Shown here in pieces: positions 51,747 to 60,489 of a stretch of 64,000 bases of DNA. Positions within the stretch are counted from its first letter, which is position 1; each line of letters starts with the position of its first letter. Under the pieces are notes generated by a model that had not been told where the DNA came from, did not search any database, and saw nothing but the letters and a program-made list of their open reading frames with translations. This DNA comes from Duganella sp. CF402 (lineage in GTDB: Bacteria > Pseudomonadota > Gammaproteobacteria > Burkholderiales > Burkholderiaceae_D), in assembly GCF_900109645.1 (NCBI RefSeq), contig NZ_FOBG01000001.1:868001-932000 (forward strand), written 5' to 3'. The position numbers were made by a program, and so were the translations under genes.

Positions 51747-51784
51747 AAAAAAGCAAGCCGCCCCTGACTTATGTGGAGGGGCGG
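51747..51784 (-). promoter_or_regulatory. Terminator-like hairpin in the decarboxylase leader (candidate attenuator)
   Basis: On the minus strand CCGCCCCT (51784-51777) pairs with AGGGGCGG (51765-51758) over an 11-base loop; after CTTGC comes TTTTTT (51752-51747) and then the GGAGA ribosome site. A second CGCCCCT (51794-51788) could compete for the same partner. This is the layout of a transcription attenuator or a structure hiding the ribosome site. The five-base gap before the T-run weakens it as a plain terminator. Confidence 0.55.
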
Positions 51785-51951
51785 ACTAGGGGCGCGACCG
51801 CTCAGGTGAGCTAGCCGCAAAAAAATAAGAACGGGATTCTCGCAGAAATAGCGGCTCTGCGGGAAAAAATTATCGTACCAGAATGCACGACAGGCATGAC
51901 GCCCTTGTTACAGGGGCACATGCCGTCCGATTAATGTTGTGCGAATGTTAC

Positions 51952-52524
51952 TTAGTGGCCGCCAAACCAGGCCAGTGTGCCCAGCACGAGGCCGACGCCG
52001 GCCACGCCGTAGGCCAGGCCCATCATCCATTTCTTGCGGGTCAGCAGGGTGATGGCGGCCAGCGAGATGGCGATTTGCTCGGCGGTGGTGGCCAGCGCCC
52101 ACTGGTGGTGCTTGTGCATGGCCTCGTCCGACTTGCGGTTCCACTCCTTGGCGGATTCCTCGAACTTCTCGGCATCCTTCTTGATTTCTTCCTTGTCGTG
52201 CTTGTAGCGGGCGGCGTCCGCCTCGTAGCGCTTCGGATCGACGCCTGGCAAGGTCATGACCACCTCGGCCAGATTCTGGCGGGCGTTCTTGGCCTGGTAG
52301 TAGTTCCATTTGTTGGCCGCCTCGGTCTTGTCGATGGCAGCGTTGTTCTTGAACAGGGCGGCGTCGTTTTGCGTCGCGCCGCCGAGGTAGCCGAACGCCG
52401 CGCCGACGGTGGCGAGGATGGCCGTCATCACGGCGATGTTGTTGGAGAAGCCGTCATTGCCGTGCGCGGCGTGTTCGACAGCGTGATCGTGCGGACCGTG
52501 CACGTGGAAGCCTTGACCAGACAT
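51952..52524 (-). CDS. DUF4337 family membrane protein
   Basis: 190 residues: a His-rich N-terminus (HVHGPHDHAVEHAAHGND), a membrane helix (~30-50, AVMTAILATVGAAFGYLGG), a long charged helical stretch (YHKxxEEI-like, RYKHDKEEIKKDAEKFEESA) and two closely spaced C-terminal helices (~145-187). This is the DUF4337 pattern. Function unknown. It begins 21 bp after folA on the same strand and may be the last gene of the thyA operon. Confidence 0.82.
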   Translation of the reverse strand: MSGQGFHVHGPHDHAVEHAAHGNDGFSNNIAVMTAILATVGAAFGYLGGATQNDAALFKNNAAIDKTEAANKWNYYQAKNARQNLAEVVMTLPGVDPKRYEADAARYKHDKEEIKKDAEKFEESAKEWNRKSDEAMHKHHQWALATTAEQIAISLAAITLLTRKKWMMGLAYGVAGVGLVLGTLAWFGGH

Positions 52525-52545
52525 GGGTATCCTTAAATCTAAAAC

Positions 52546-53028
52546 TTATGCCTTGCGGCTGAAAGTAACAAAAGCGTAGTGCAGACCGGACGCCTCGGAG
52601 ACGTGGGCTTCTCGGGCGGTTTCCTGCCACGCGGCGCCGATCTCGGGGAAGAACGCATCGCACTCGAAGGTATGGGCGATCTCAGTGATAATCAACTGGT
52701 CAGCCAGTTGCAGCGACAGCTTGTAGATCTCGGCGCCGCCGATGACGAAGCCCTCGGCGCCGTCCAGCAGCGCGATAGCGGCCTCGATCGAGCCGACCAC
52801 CTCCACGCCGTCGTGCTTCCACTCGGCGTTGCGGGTGATGACGATGTTGCGGCGATTCGGCAGCGGGCGGCCGATCGAATCAAAGGTCTTGCGGCCCATG
52901 ATGATCGGATGGCCGGTGGTCAGGCGCTTGAAGTGCGCCAGATCCTCCGGCAGCTTCCACGGCAGCGTATTGTTAATCCCGATGCCCCGCTGGGCATCGG
53001 TGGCGACGATGATGGTGAGTTTGCTCAT
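52546..53028 (-). CDS. folA: Dihydrofolate reductase
   Basis: 160 residues, typical length. The signature LPWKLPEDLAHFKRLTTGHPIIMGRKT (in part), IGRPLPNRRNIVIT and FVIGGAEIY are present, with Asp of PEDL as the catalytic acid. It regenerates tetrahydrofolate after thymidylate synthesis by ThyA, encoded in the same operon. It starts four bases after the hydrolase stop. Confidence 0.97.
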   Translation of the reverse strand: MSKLTIIVATDAQRGIGINNTLPWKLPEDLAHFKRLTTGHPIIMGRKTFDSIGRPLPNRRNIVITRNAEWKHDGVEVVGSIEAAIALLDGAEGFVIGGAEIYKLSLQLADQLIITEIAHTFECDAFFPEIGAAWQETAREAHVSEASGLHYAFVTFSRKA

Positions 53029-53032
53029 GTTT

Positions 53033-53725
53033 TTAATTGTAGAAGGCCAGCAGGTGGTTCGCTAGCGCCTGAGGGGCTTCCAGCGGGATCATGTGGCCGG
53101 TGCCCTCGGTCAGCATGTGCAGCTGGGCGGCTGGGTTGTAGGTGGTGAATTCGCGTACGTCGTCGGCGGCGACCAGTTTGTCCTGCTCGGAGGCGACGAT
53201 CATCACCGGGCAACGCAGTTCGCCGGTGCGGCTCATCAGGTCGGGGCGTTCGATGGTGGTGCGGAATTGGGTCAGCAGGACGTCTTTGCCCAGTTCCACC
53301 GCCATCGCTTGAATGACGTCGACGATGGCTGGATCGTCCATGTGTTCCGGTGCGAGGATCTCGCGCAGGCGCATTTGCGTCATGCCGGTGTAGATGTTCT
53401 TTTCCAGCAGCGGGATGATGCGCAGCCGCGTGGCTTTTTCTTTTTCCTGCAGGCCCTTGGCGGAGCTGGCGATGATGGTCAGCGAAGTCACGCGGTCCGG
53501 ATTGGCCAGCGCGAATTCCACCGCCAGATAGGCGCCCAGCGAGAACGCCACCAGATTGGCTTTCGGCGCGGCGTGTGCGCCGATCAGTTCCTGCATCTGC
53601 TCGCGCGAGCGCGCCTTGTGCAGCGGGATGTGGTTGAATTCAAAACCGTCGCCCAGCAGCGGCAGCAGGCGGCCCCACATGCGCTCATCGCACAGGGTGC
53701 CTGGTACAAAATCCAGACGCATCAT
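53033..53725 (-). CDS. Alpha/beta hydrolase between thyA and folA
   Basis: 230 residues from ATG at 53725, which overlaps the thyA TGA (ATGA); the ATG at 53722 is next. The fold shows the nucleophile in [36 protein letters not shown] and the His of [13 protein letters not shown]. Substrate unknown. The tight coupling to thyA and folA suggests it is made in step with thymidylate enzymes, but no chemical link is known. The open frame reaches 53806 inside thyA; that part is rejected. Confidence 0.88.
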   Translation of the reverse strand: MMRLDFVPGTLCDERMWGRLLPLLGDGFEFNHIPLHKARSREQMQELIGAHAAPKANLVAFSLGAYLAVEFALANPDRVTSLTIIASSAKGLQEKEKATRLRIIPLLEKNIYTGMTQMRLREILAPEHMDDPAIVDVIQAMAVELGKDVLLTQFRTTIERPDLMSRTGELRCPVMIVASEQDKLVAADDVREFTTYNPAAQLHMLTEGTGHMIPLEAPQALANHLLAFYN

Positions 53726-54693
53726 ACCGCCATTGCTGCGGTTATCGGGGCGTGGTGCTGGTAGCCTTCGAGCGCGAAGTCGCTTGGTTCGATTTTTTCC
53801 AGCCACTCAGGCTCGTACTTGCCGGTCTGCGCGAACGACGGCACGCGGTCGGAGATGATCAACTGCGGCAGCGGGAACGGCTCGCGCTTGAGCTGTTCCT
53901 GCACCATCTCCATGTGGTTCTCGTAGATGTGCGCATCGCCGATGAAGTAGGTGAACCAGCGCGGCGTGTAGCCAGTCAGGCGTCCGACCAGATGCATCAG
54001 CGCGGCGCCTTCCGCCAGGTTGAATGGCGTGCCGAGGCCAAGGTCGTTCGAACGCACGTAGAGGCACATCGACAGTTCCTTGGTCACCGGGTTCGGAATG
54101 AACTGGTAGAGCAGGTGGCAGGCCGGCAGGGCGACGGCGTCCAGCACCGCCGGATTCCAGCCGTGGAACAGGATGCGGCGGCTGCCCGGATTGTTCATGA
54201 TGGTGTCCAGGCACTCGCGCAGCTGGTCGATGGCTTTGTACAGCAGGATTTTTTTCACGCCGTTTTCTTCAATCGGCGCGACCACGGTGAAACCGTTCTT
54301 TTCGGCGTTGGCCAGTTGGGCGGCGTTGTCGGCGTCGATCACTTTGTAGCCGGGCCATTGGCGCCACTGCACGCCGTACACCGGCCCCAGGTCGTCGGTG
54401 CCGAGGCGGTAGGGATTGTCCAGCCATTGCTGGTTTTCGTTGGCGTTCTGGTCCCAGACTTTGCAGCCGAGAGCGCGGAAATCGGCGGCGCTGCGGGAGG
54501 CGCGCAGGAAGGCGCACAGCTCGCCGACGACGGATTTGAATGCCAGCTTTTTGGTCGTCACTGCAGGAAAACCTTTGGTCAGGTCGAAGCGCATCATCGC
54601 GCCCGGCACGCTCAGGGTGCGGATGCCGGTGCGGTTGTCCTGCCAGCTGCCGGTGTCGATGACGGTCTGGATCAATTCCTGGTATTGCTGCAT
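53722..54693 (-). CDS. thyA: Thymidylate synthase
   Basis: 323 residues, longer than the 264 of E. coli because of an insert in the middle (~100-170). Catalytic Cys is in [30 protein letters not shown] (in part) binds d[12 protein letters not shown] is near the end. It methylates dUMP with methylene-tetrahydrofolate. First in a thyA, hydrolase, folA series joined by overlaps or a four-base gap. Confidence 0.97.
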   Translation of the reverse strand: MQQYQELIQTVIDTGSWQDNRTGIRTLSVPGAMMRFDLTKGFPAVTTKKLAFKSVVGELCAFLRASRSAADFRALGCKVWDQNANENQQWLDNPYRLGTDDLGPVYGVQWRQWPGYKVIDADNAAQLANAEKNGFTVVAPIEENGVKKILLYKAIDQLRECLDTIMNNPGSRRILFHGWNPAVLDAVALPACHLLYQFIPNPVTKELSMCLYVRSNDLGLGTPFNLAEGAALMHLVGRLTGYTPRWFTYFIGDAHIYENHMEMVQEQLKREPFPLPQLIISDRVPSFAQTGKYEPEWLEKIEPSDFALEGYQHHAPITAAMAV

Positions 54694-54754
54694 TCAGTTC
54701 TCCAACGTGGGGTGTCGCTCAAAAGATGGCTATTTTAGCAGGGCGGGGCGTTCG

Positions 54755-56347
54755 TCAGCGAGAGCCCGGTTTGGATTTGCGGCCGCCTGGCTTTGCAGCG
54801 GCGCGACCATCAGAACGTGCCAGTGACTTGGCGCCGCGTCCACCAGCGACCACCACCGCACCCTTCGGCGCGCCGCCGCCAGCGCTACGTCCGCCACCGA
54901 AACCGCCGCCAGATCCGCCACGCGGGCCGCTGGCTTTGCGGCCGGATTTGTGGCCAAAGTTCGGTTCAATGTCGGTCGCACGGTCGCGGCCCGACGATTT
55001 CGATGGCTTTTCTGGCGGGATGTAAGTGCCCAGCGATTCATTGCCGCCGGCCGGCCGTGCTTCGACCTTGGCTGGCGTCTTGCCGCCGACTGGCGCAGCG
55101 GCAAGGCGCTTGGCGCTTGCTGCCGGTTTGCCGCCTGCTTTTTTGCCGGCGCCAGGCGCCGACAGCTTTTGCACTGCAACCGCGCTGCCTTTGGGCGCGG
55201 TCTCCGGCACGCGGTGATCGGCCTCGAAGCCCGCTTCCTCAAAGCGCTGAATCACCTGGCGCGTCAAGGTTTCAACCGCCTTCAGCATATCCACTTCATC
55301 CGCACACACCAGCGACACCGCTTCACCCGTCATGCCCGCCCGGCCAGTACGTCCGATGCGGTGAATGTAATCCTCCGCCACCGTCGGCAAATCGAAGTTC
55401 ACCACCAGCGGCAGCGCTTCAATATCCAGGCCGCGCGCCGCCACGTCGGTGGCGATCAGCAGCTGCACTTCCTTGCGCTTGAAACGATCGAGCGCGCGCA
55501 AACGCGCTGGCTGCGTCTTGTCGCCGTGGATGGCGTCCGCAGTCAGGCCGTGCTCCTGCAACTCCTTGACCAAGGCCTCCGCACCTTTCCGCGTCTTGAC
55601 GAACACCAGCGCCTGCGCCCATCCCAGCTTGTTCAGCAGATGCAGGAACAGCTCCGGCTTGCGGCGCTTGTCGGTCGTGACCAGCCATTGCTTGACCGAT
55701 TTCACCGCCGTATTCGCCGCCTCAACCTGAATTTGCACCGGATCGCGCACCATGCCCTTGGCCAGTTTGCGCACCTCGTCCGAGAAGGTGGCCGAGAACA
55801 TCAGGGTCTGGCGCTGCTTCGGCAAAGCCTCCAGCAGAATATCCAGATCGCGCTCAAAGCCCAGATCCAGCATGCGGTCCGCTTCATCGAGCACCAGCGT
55901 TTGCAGCAGTTCAAAGCTGATCGCGCCCTGATCGTGCAGGTCGATCAAGCGCCCCGGCGTCGCCACCAGCACATCCAGCCCCTTGCGCAGCTTGGCGATC
56001 TGCGGCACGATATCCACGCCGCCATACGCCACCGAGCTGCGCAGCGGCAGATTGCCGCCGTAGCTGCGGAAGCTTTCAAAAACCTGCTCGGCCAGTTCGC
56101 GGGTCGGCACCAGCACCAGCGCGCGCACGCAATGGGGAGCAGTGACGCCATCGAGCGTCAGGCGCTGCAGAATCGGCAGCGCGAAACCGGCCGTCTTGCC
56201 GGTGCCGGTCTGCGCGGCCGCCATCACGTCGCGGCCCGCCAGTACGGCAGGAATGGCTTGCTTCTGAACTGGCGTAGGCTGCTTGTAGCCCAGCGAAGAA
56301 AGCGTAAGCAGTAAAGGGTCGATCAGACCCAGTGTTTGAAAAGTCAT
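54755..56347 (-). CDS. rhlE: DEAD-box ATP-dependent RNA helicase RhlE
   Basis: 530 residues. Helicase motifs in order: Q motif (GYKQPTPVQKQAIP), AQTGTGKT, PTRELAEQV, DEAD as LVLDEADRMLDLGF, SATFSDEV, and HRIGRTGRAG. A C-terminal tail of ~160 residues rich in Gly, Ala, Lys and Arg (GGSGGGFGGGRSAGGG) follows, suited for RNA contact. RhlE helicases remodel rRNA and mRNA, often in cold. It lies 15 bp after the aldolase-type gene on the minus strand, which could share a transcript. Confidence 0.94.
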   Translation of the reverse strand: MTFQTLGLIDPLLLTLSSLGYKQPTPVQKQAIPAVLAGRDVMAAAQTGTGKTAGFALPILQRLTLDGVTAPHCVRALVLVPTRELAEQVFESFRSYGGNLPLRSSVAYGGVDIVPQIAKLRKGLDVLVATPGRLIDLHDQGAISFELLQTLVLDEADRMLDLGFERDLDILLEALPKQRQTLMFSATFSDEVRKLAKGMVRDPVQIQVEAANTAVKSVKQWLVTTDKRRKPELFLHLLNKLGWAQALVFVKTRKGAEALVKELQEHGLTADAIHGDKTQPARLRALDRFKRKEVQLLIATDVAARGLDIEALPLVVNFDLPTVAEDYIHRIGRTGRAGMTGEAVSLVCADEVDMLKAVETLTRQVIQRFEEAGFEADHRVPETAPKGSAVAVQKLSAPGAGKKAGGKPAASAKRLAAAPVGGKTPAKVEARPAGGNESLGTYIPPEKPSKSSGRDRATDIEPNFGHKSGRKASGPRGGSGGGFGGGRSAGGGAPKGAVVVAGGRGAKSLARSDGRAAAKPGGRKSKPGSR

Positions 56348-56362
56348 GAGAAATCCAAAGAA

Positions 56363-57448
56363 TTAGTTGGCCAGCGCGGCAGACCACAAGGTCAAAATTT
56401 CGCGTATGCGCTGGTCCGGCATATGCAGCAGGTTGTCGCCGATGTACAGTTCGACCGAGCAGCGCCCCGGCAGCGCGGCATGACTGGCGCCATTGAACAG
56501 CCACACGCTGTGCTGCTCGGCGAAGCGATTGCGGATCTCCAGCGCGCGTTCACGGCTCACCGGCAGATGCAGATGCAGCATATTGGCTTGCGGCTGCGCC
56601 GGATTCGGCGTCAGCAGCGGAAAATCGCGCAGTGCATCATACAGCCATTGCGTGCGTTTGAAATAATCGGGCATGGCCGCCAGCCGCGCATCGAACTGCA
56701 TGGCCGCAGCCACCACGTAAGGCGTGCGATGATACACGTTGCCGCCCTGGCGGCGGAACCACTCCTGCGCCTTGGCGACAAAGGCCGCGCTACCGGCCAG
56801 CATCGCGCCGCCCATGCCGCCGATGCCCTTGTACAGCGAGACGTACACGCTGTCGAAGCCTGCCGCGATCTCGCTCGCTGGCCGGCCATACGCCGCAGCC
56901 GTTTCCCACAAGCGCGCGCCGTCCATGTGCAGGTGCGCCCCTTGCTCGCGCACATACTGCTTGATGGCCGACAGTTCGTCCCAGTCCGGGCATTGGCCGC
57001 CAATCTCGCGCGCCGGCAGTTCCAGCGATACCGCGCCGAGTTTGTCCGGGATGCCTCGCAGTTCGTCCAGCGTCCACGGCCGATGCGGATCGCCGATCTG
57101 CAGCGCATGGAAATGGTCGAATAGCTGATGGTTGCCACGCTCGTGCTTCAAAATGTGCGAGCTCGGATGCAGCGCCACCAGCTTGCTGCCGCGTTCCGCG
57201 CAGGCGATGCGCAGCGCGGTCGCCTGCGTCATGGTGCCGGTGATGCAGAACACCGCCGCCTCAAAGCCCAGCAGCCGTGCGATCTTCTGCTCGAATTCCT
57301 GTATCAGCGCGCCGCTGCCGTAGACATCATGCGCGACGTCGCGGGCCTGGCACCAGTCGCCCATCGCCGCGAACAATTCGGCGGGCGTGAGGACGCGATG
57401 GCCCGGCAAGTGCTGGCGGCAGCGTTGCTTCAATTCTGCGTCGGTCAT
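56363..57448 (-). CDS. Threonine aldolase-type beta-eliminating lyase
   Basis: 361 residues, a fold-type I PLP enzyme. The PLP lysine is in VSLYKGIGGMGGAML, the cofactor Asp in HLHMDGARLWE, and FCITGTMTQATALRI forms the phosphate-binding region. This is the low-specificity threonine aldolase / aromatic amino acid beta-lyase family; threonine or a related beta-hydroxy amino acid is cleaved to glycine and an aldehyde. It is 22 bp downstream of the ABC exporter gene and 15 bp upstream of rhlE. Confidence 0.9.
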   Translation of the reverse strand: MTDAELKQRCRQHLPGHRVLTPAELFAAMGDWCQARDVAHDVYGSGALIQEFEQKIARLLGFEAAVFCITGTMTQATALRIACAERGSKLVALHPSSHILKHERGNHQLFDHFHALQIGDPHRPWTLDELRGIPDKLGAVSLELPAREIGGQCPDWDELSAIKQYVREQGAHLHMDGARLWETAAAYGRPASEIAAGFDSVYVSLYKGIGGMGGAMLAGSAAFVAKAQEWFRRQGGNVYHRTPYVVAAAMQFDARLAAMPDYFKRTQWLYDALRDFPLLTPNPAQPQANMLHLHLPVSRERALEIRNRFAEQHSVWLFNGASHAALPGRCSVELYIGDNLLHMPDQRIREILTLWSAALAN

Positions 57449-57470
57449 GGCGTGCTCCTGAAAGATACGC

Positions 57471-59303
57471 TCAATGCTCCACGTGCACGTTGTGGAACTG
57501 CAGGGCCGCCAGGTTGGCGTAGATGCCGCCCAGCGCCACCAGCGATTTATGGGTGCCGGTTTCGACGATTTTACCGTCTTCCATCACGATGATGCGGTCC
57601 GCGCGCTGCACGGTCGCCAGACGGTGCGCGATGATGACGGTGGTGCGGCCGACCATCGCCGCTTCCAGCGCCTTCTGCACCAGTCGTTCCGATTCCGCAT
57701 CCAGCGCGCTGGTGGCTTCGTCCAGCAGCAGCAACGGCGGGTTTTTCAGCAGAGCGCGCGCAATCGCGATACGTTGACGCTGGCCGCCAGACAGGCGCAC
57801 GCCGCGCTCACCGAGGAAGGATTGGTAGCCCTGCGGCAGGCGTTCGATGAATTCGTGGGCAGCAGCCAGCCTGGCGGCGGCGATCACTTCTTCGTCGCTC
57901 GCATCGGCGCGGCCGTAGCGGATGTTTTCCATCGCGTTGGCCGAGAAGATCACCGTATCCTGCGGCACGATGCCGATGGCGCCGCGCAGCGTGTGCAGGT
58001 CCAGCTGCGTGATATCGACGCCATCCAGCTTGATGCTGCCGCTTTGCGGATCGTAGAAGCGCAGGAACAGCTGGAACAGGGTGGTCTTGCCGGCGCCGGA
58101 GGGGCCGACCACGGCCACCGTTTCACCGGGCTTGATATCCAGCGCGAGGTGGCTCAGCGCATGGGTTTCGGGACGCGAAGGGTAGGAAAACACCACGTCG
58201 CTCAGCGTCAGCGCCGCGCCGTTGGCCGCACGCGGCGGCAGTGGCAGCGGCACGGCTGGCGATTGGATCTTGGATTTCACCGACATCAGTTCCAGCAAGC
58301 GCTCGGTGGCGCCGGCGGCACGCTGCGCTTCGCCCATCACTTCCGACAGAGCACCGATGGCGCCCGCCGTAATGGAGGCGTACAGGATGAACTGACCGAG
58401 GTCGCCACCGGTCATTTCGCCCGACAGCACGGCGTGCGCGCCGAGCCACAGCACGAACACGATGGCGCCGAACACCAGCACAATCGCCAGCATGGTCAGG
58501 ATGGCGCGGGCGCGGATACGGTTCATCGCGGTCTGGAACGCGCCTTCGACCGAGCCGCCGAAACGCTGCGATTCGATTTTTTCGTGGGTGAAGGCCTGCA
58601 CGGTCGGCATGGCGTTGAGGATTTCGCCGGCCATTGCGGAGGCGTCGGCCACGCGGTCCTGCGAATCGCGCGACAGCTTGCGCACGCGGCGGCCGAACAT
58701 CACGATCGGCAGCACGGTCAAAATCAGCAGGCCGATGATGATGGCCGACAGTTTAGGACTGGTCACGAACAGCATCACCAGGCCGCCGATAAACAGCAGC
58801 ATATTCCGCAGCGCCATCGAGATGCTGGTGCCGACCACGGACTGAATCAGCGTGGTGTCGGTGGTGATGCGCGACAGGACTTCGCCGGTCTGCGTGGTTT
58901 CAAAGAATTCCGGGCTTTGCGTGACCACGTGCCGGTACACGGCGGCACGGATGTCGGCCGTTACGCGCTCGCCCAGCCAGGACACGCTGTAAAAACGCGC
59001 CGCCGTCGCCAGCGCCAGGATGGTGGCGAGGCCGAACAGCGCCAGGAACACCAGATCCACATGCTGGATGCTGCGCGCACCGCCGCCGAAGCCAAGGTCG
59101 ATCATCTGTTTGAACGCGGCCGGTATCGCCAGCGTGGCGCCGGCAGCCACCAGCAGCGCGATGCCGGCAACGGCGAAGCGCTTTTTGTAGGGAGCGAGGA
59201 AGGGCAGCAGGCCGCGCAGGGTGGCGAGGCTGCCTTTCTTGAGTTCCCGGCTGGTGGACGGTGCGGCTGCGGACATCGTGCTGGCGGTGGTGCTGTTGGT
59301 CAT
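57471..59303 (-). CDS. MsbA-like ABC exporter (fused membrane and ATPase domains)
   Basis: 610 residues. Six membrane helices lie within residues ~40-330, followed by an ATPase with GPSGAGKTTLFQLF, QDTVIFSANAMENIRYG, signature LSGGQRQRIAIARALL and LLLLDEATSALDAESE, and an HRLATVQRADRIIVM end. Half-transporters of this type dimerise to export lipids, drugs or peptides. A Ser/Thr/Ala N-terminal tail precedes the first helix. Substrate unknown. It stands between the lipocalin-like and aldolase genes. Confidence 0.93.
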   Translation of the reverse strand: MTNSTTASTMSAAAPSTSRELKKGSLATLRGLLPFLAPYKKRFAVAGIALLVAAGATLAIPAAFKQMIDLGFGGGARSIQHVDLVFLALFGLATILALATAARFYSVSWLGERVTADIRAAVYRHVVTQSPEFFETTQTGEVLSRITTDTTLIQSVVGTSISMALRNMLLFIGGLVMLFVTSPKLSAIIIGLLILTVLPIVMFGRRVRKLSRDSQDRVADASAMAGEILNAMPTVQAFTHEKIESQRFGGSVEGAFQTAMNRIRARAILTMLAIVLVFGAIVFVLWLGAHAVLSGEMTGGDLGQFILYASITAGAIGALSEVMGEAQRAAGATERLLELMSVKSKIQSPAVPLPLPPRAANGAALTLSDVVFSYPSRPETHALSHLALDIKPGETVAVVGPSGAGKTTLFQLFLRFYDPQSGSIKLDGVDITQLDLHTLRGAIGIVPQDTVIFSANAMENIRYGRADASDEEVIAAARLAAAHEFIERLPQGYQSFLGERGVRLSGGQRQRIAIARALLKNPPLLLLDEATSALDAESERLVQKALEAAMVGRTTVIIAHRLATVQRADRIIVMEDGKIVETGTHKSLVALGGIYANLAALQFHNVHVEH

Positions 59304-59376
59304 CGTGTGGCTGCGGTTGCGTTGTTATGCTGATGTTGACGATTGGTGCTGCTTTATATTGTTCTTACTATTGTTC

Positions 59377-60489
59377 TTACAACTTCATCGGACTCACATA
59401 GCCGGTCAATTCCAGATAGGCGCGGCCGGCCGGCTTGCCGTCCCGGTTCACGGTCACCGCACCTTCCCAGTACACCGCACCGGTCGAGCGGCGCGAATCC
59501 AGCTCCTGATCGTCCTGCAAAGGCACGAGGTCCCACACGGCGCTGCCGGTGGTGAGCTGGGTCGCAACGGGATACTCGGCATTGGTGCGCGGCGATCGCC
59601 AGCGCCTTTGCGGGGTAAATGTGACCTGTTCCGGGGCAAACTGCGTGATCTTACCGGAAGCATCGCGCCATGTCGCGTGCGCCCATAGTTTAGCACCTGT
59701 CTTGCTGCGGATCTGGAAAGCCATCAGCGCACCGCCGTCATTGAGGTTGGCGCCGACCCAATCCCAGCCGTTGGCGTTCGGATCGACGTACTCGCTGAAC
59801 CATTCGTGGTCTAGCCATGCGGCGCCGGTGACGGCAGTGGGTTTGCCGTTGCGTGTGACATTTCCGCTAACTTTCAGGTGCGGCTCGCTGTAGTAGTAGC
59901 TGGCCTGGCCGGGGCGCGGGCCTTTGCGCGAGTAGCCACGGTCGTCCTCGGGCAGCACTGGCTGCGAAGACGCCAGTGTGATATCAAATTTGAACTGTGC
60001 GCTGTCGACATGGACGGTGTAGCTGCCATCGGCGGCGCGCAACATGTGCCAGTCTTCCAGCTTGACGTTGGTGTCGCCGGTTTTGGCGTAGGACAGGCCG
60101 AAGCCTTCGCGCGCGCTGCGCTGGTCGTGCAGCAGCTTGCCGTTGGCCGGATCGGACAGCGCGGCGTGGCCGATGATCAGCTGCTTGGGCGCGAACTGGC
60201 TGGGATTGGCGCGGTCATGGCCACTGGCGCTGCGGAAGAAGGTGACCTGGAAACCGAGCGGCTTGCCATCCGGCGTGTTGACCCAGCCGGTGACGTACCA
60301 CCATTCGGTTTTGTAGTCAGGATGGGCGCCGTAGTCCTTGGGGAAGGTCAGCGCGGCGCCGGGCGGCAGTGGCGTGACGGCGGTGAATTGCGGCCCGGCC
60401 GCGCGGACCTGCAACGTGACGGTGGCTGCGAGCGCGATGGCGATGGCGGTGGCCGCGTGCGCGGCGCGGGATAGCAGGCGACGCAGCAT
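59377..60489 (-). CDS. Exported lipocalin-like protein (AttH/CrtC type)
   Basis: 370 residues from the ATG at 60489, which overlaps the stop of the permease gene (TAATG). A signal peptide ends near VRAAG. The mature domain matches the paired-lipocalin family of AttH and CrtC (carotenoid hydratase): TFPKDYGAHPDYKTEWWYVTG (in part), FQVTFFRSASG, AAWLDHEWFSEY and FQIRSKTGAKLWA. Here carotenoid genes are absent, so an AttH-like role with the adjacent permease, handling a lipid in the periplasm, is more likely. It is coupled to the permease. Confidence 0.87.
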   Translation of the reverse strand: MLRRLLSRAAHAATAIAIALAATVTLQVRAAGPQFTAVTPLPPGAALTFPKDYGAHPDYKTEWWYVTGWVNTPDGKPLGFQVTFFRSASGHDRANPSQFAPKQLIIGHAALSDPANGKLLHDQRSAREGFGLSYAKTGDTNVKLEDWHMLRAADGSYTVHVDSAQFKFDITLASSQPVLPEDDRGYSRKGPRPGQASYYYSEPHLKVSGNVTRNGKPTAVTGAAWLDHEWFSEYVDPNANGWDWVGANLNDGGALMAFQIRSKTGAKLWAHATWRDASGKITQFAPEQVTFTPQRRWRSPRTNAEYPVATQLTTGSAVWDLVPLQDDQELDSRRSTGAVYWEGAVTVNRDGKPAGRAYLELTGYVSPMKL

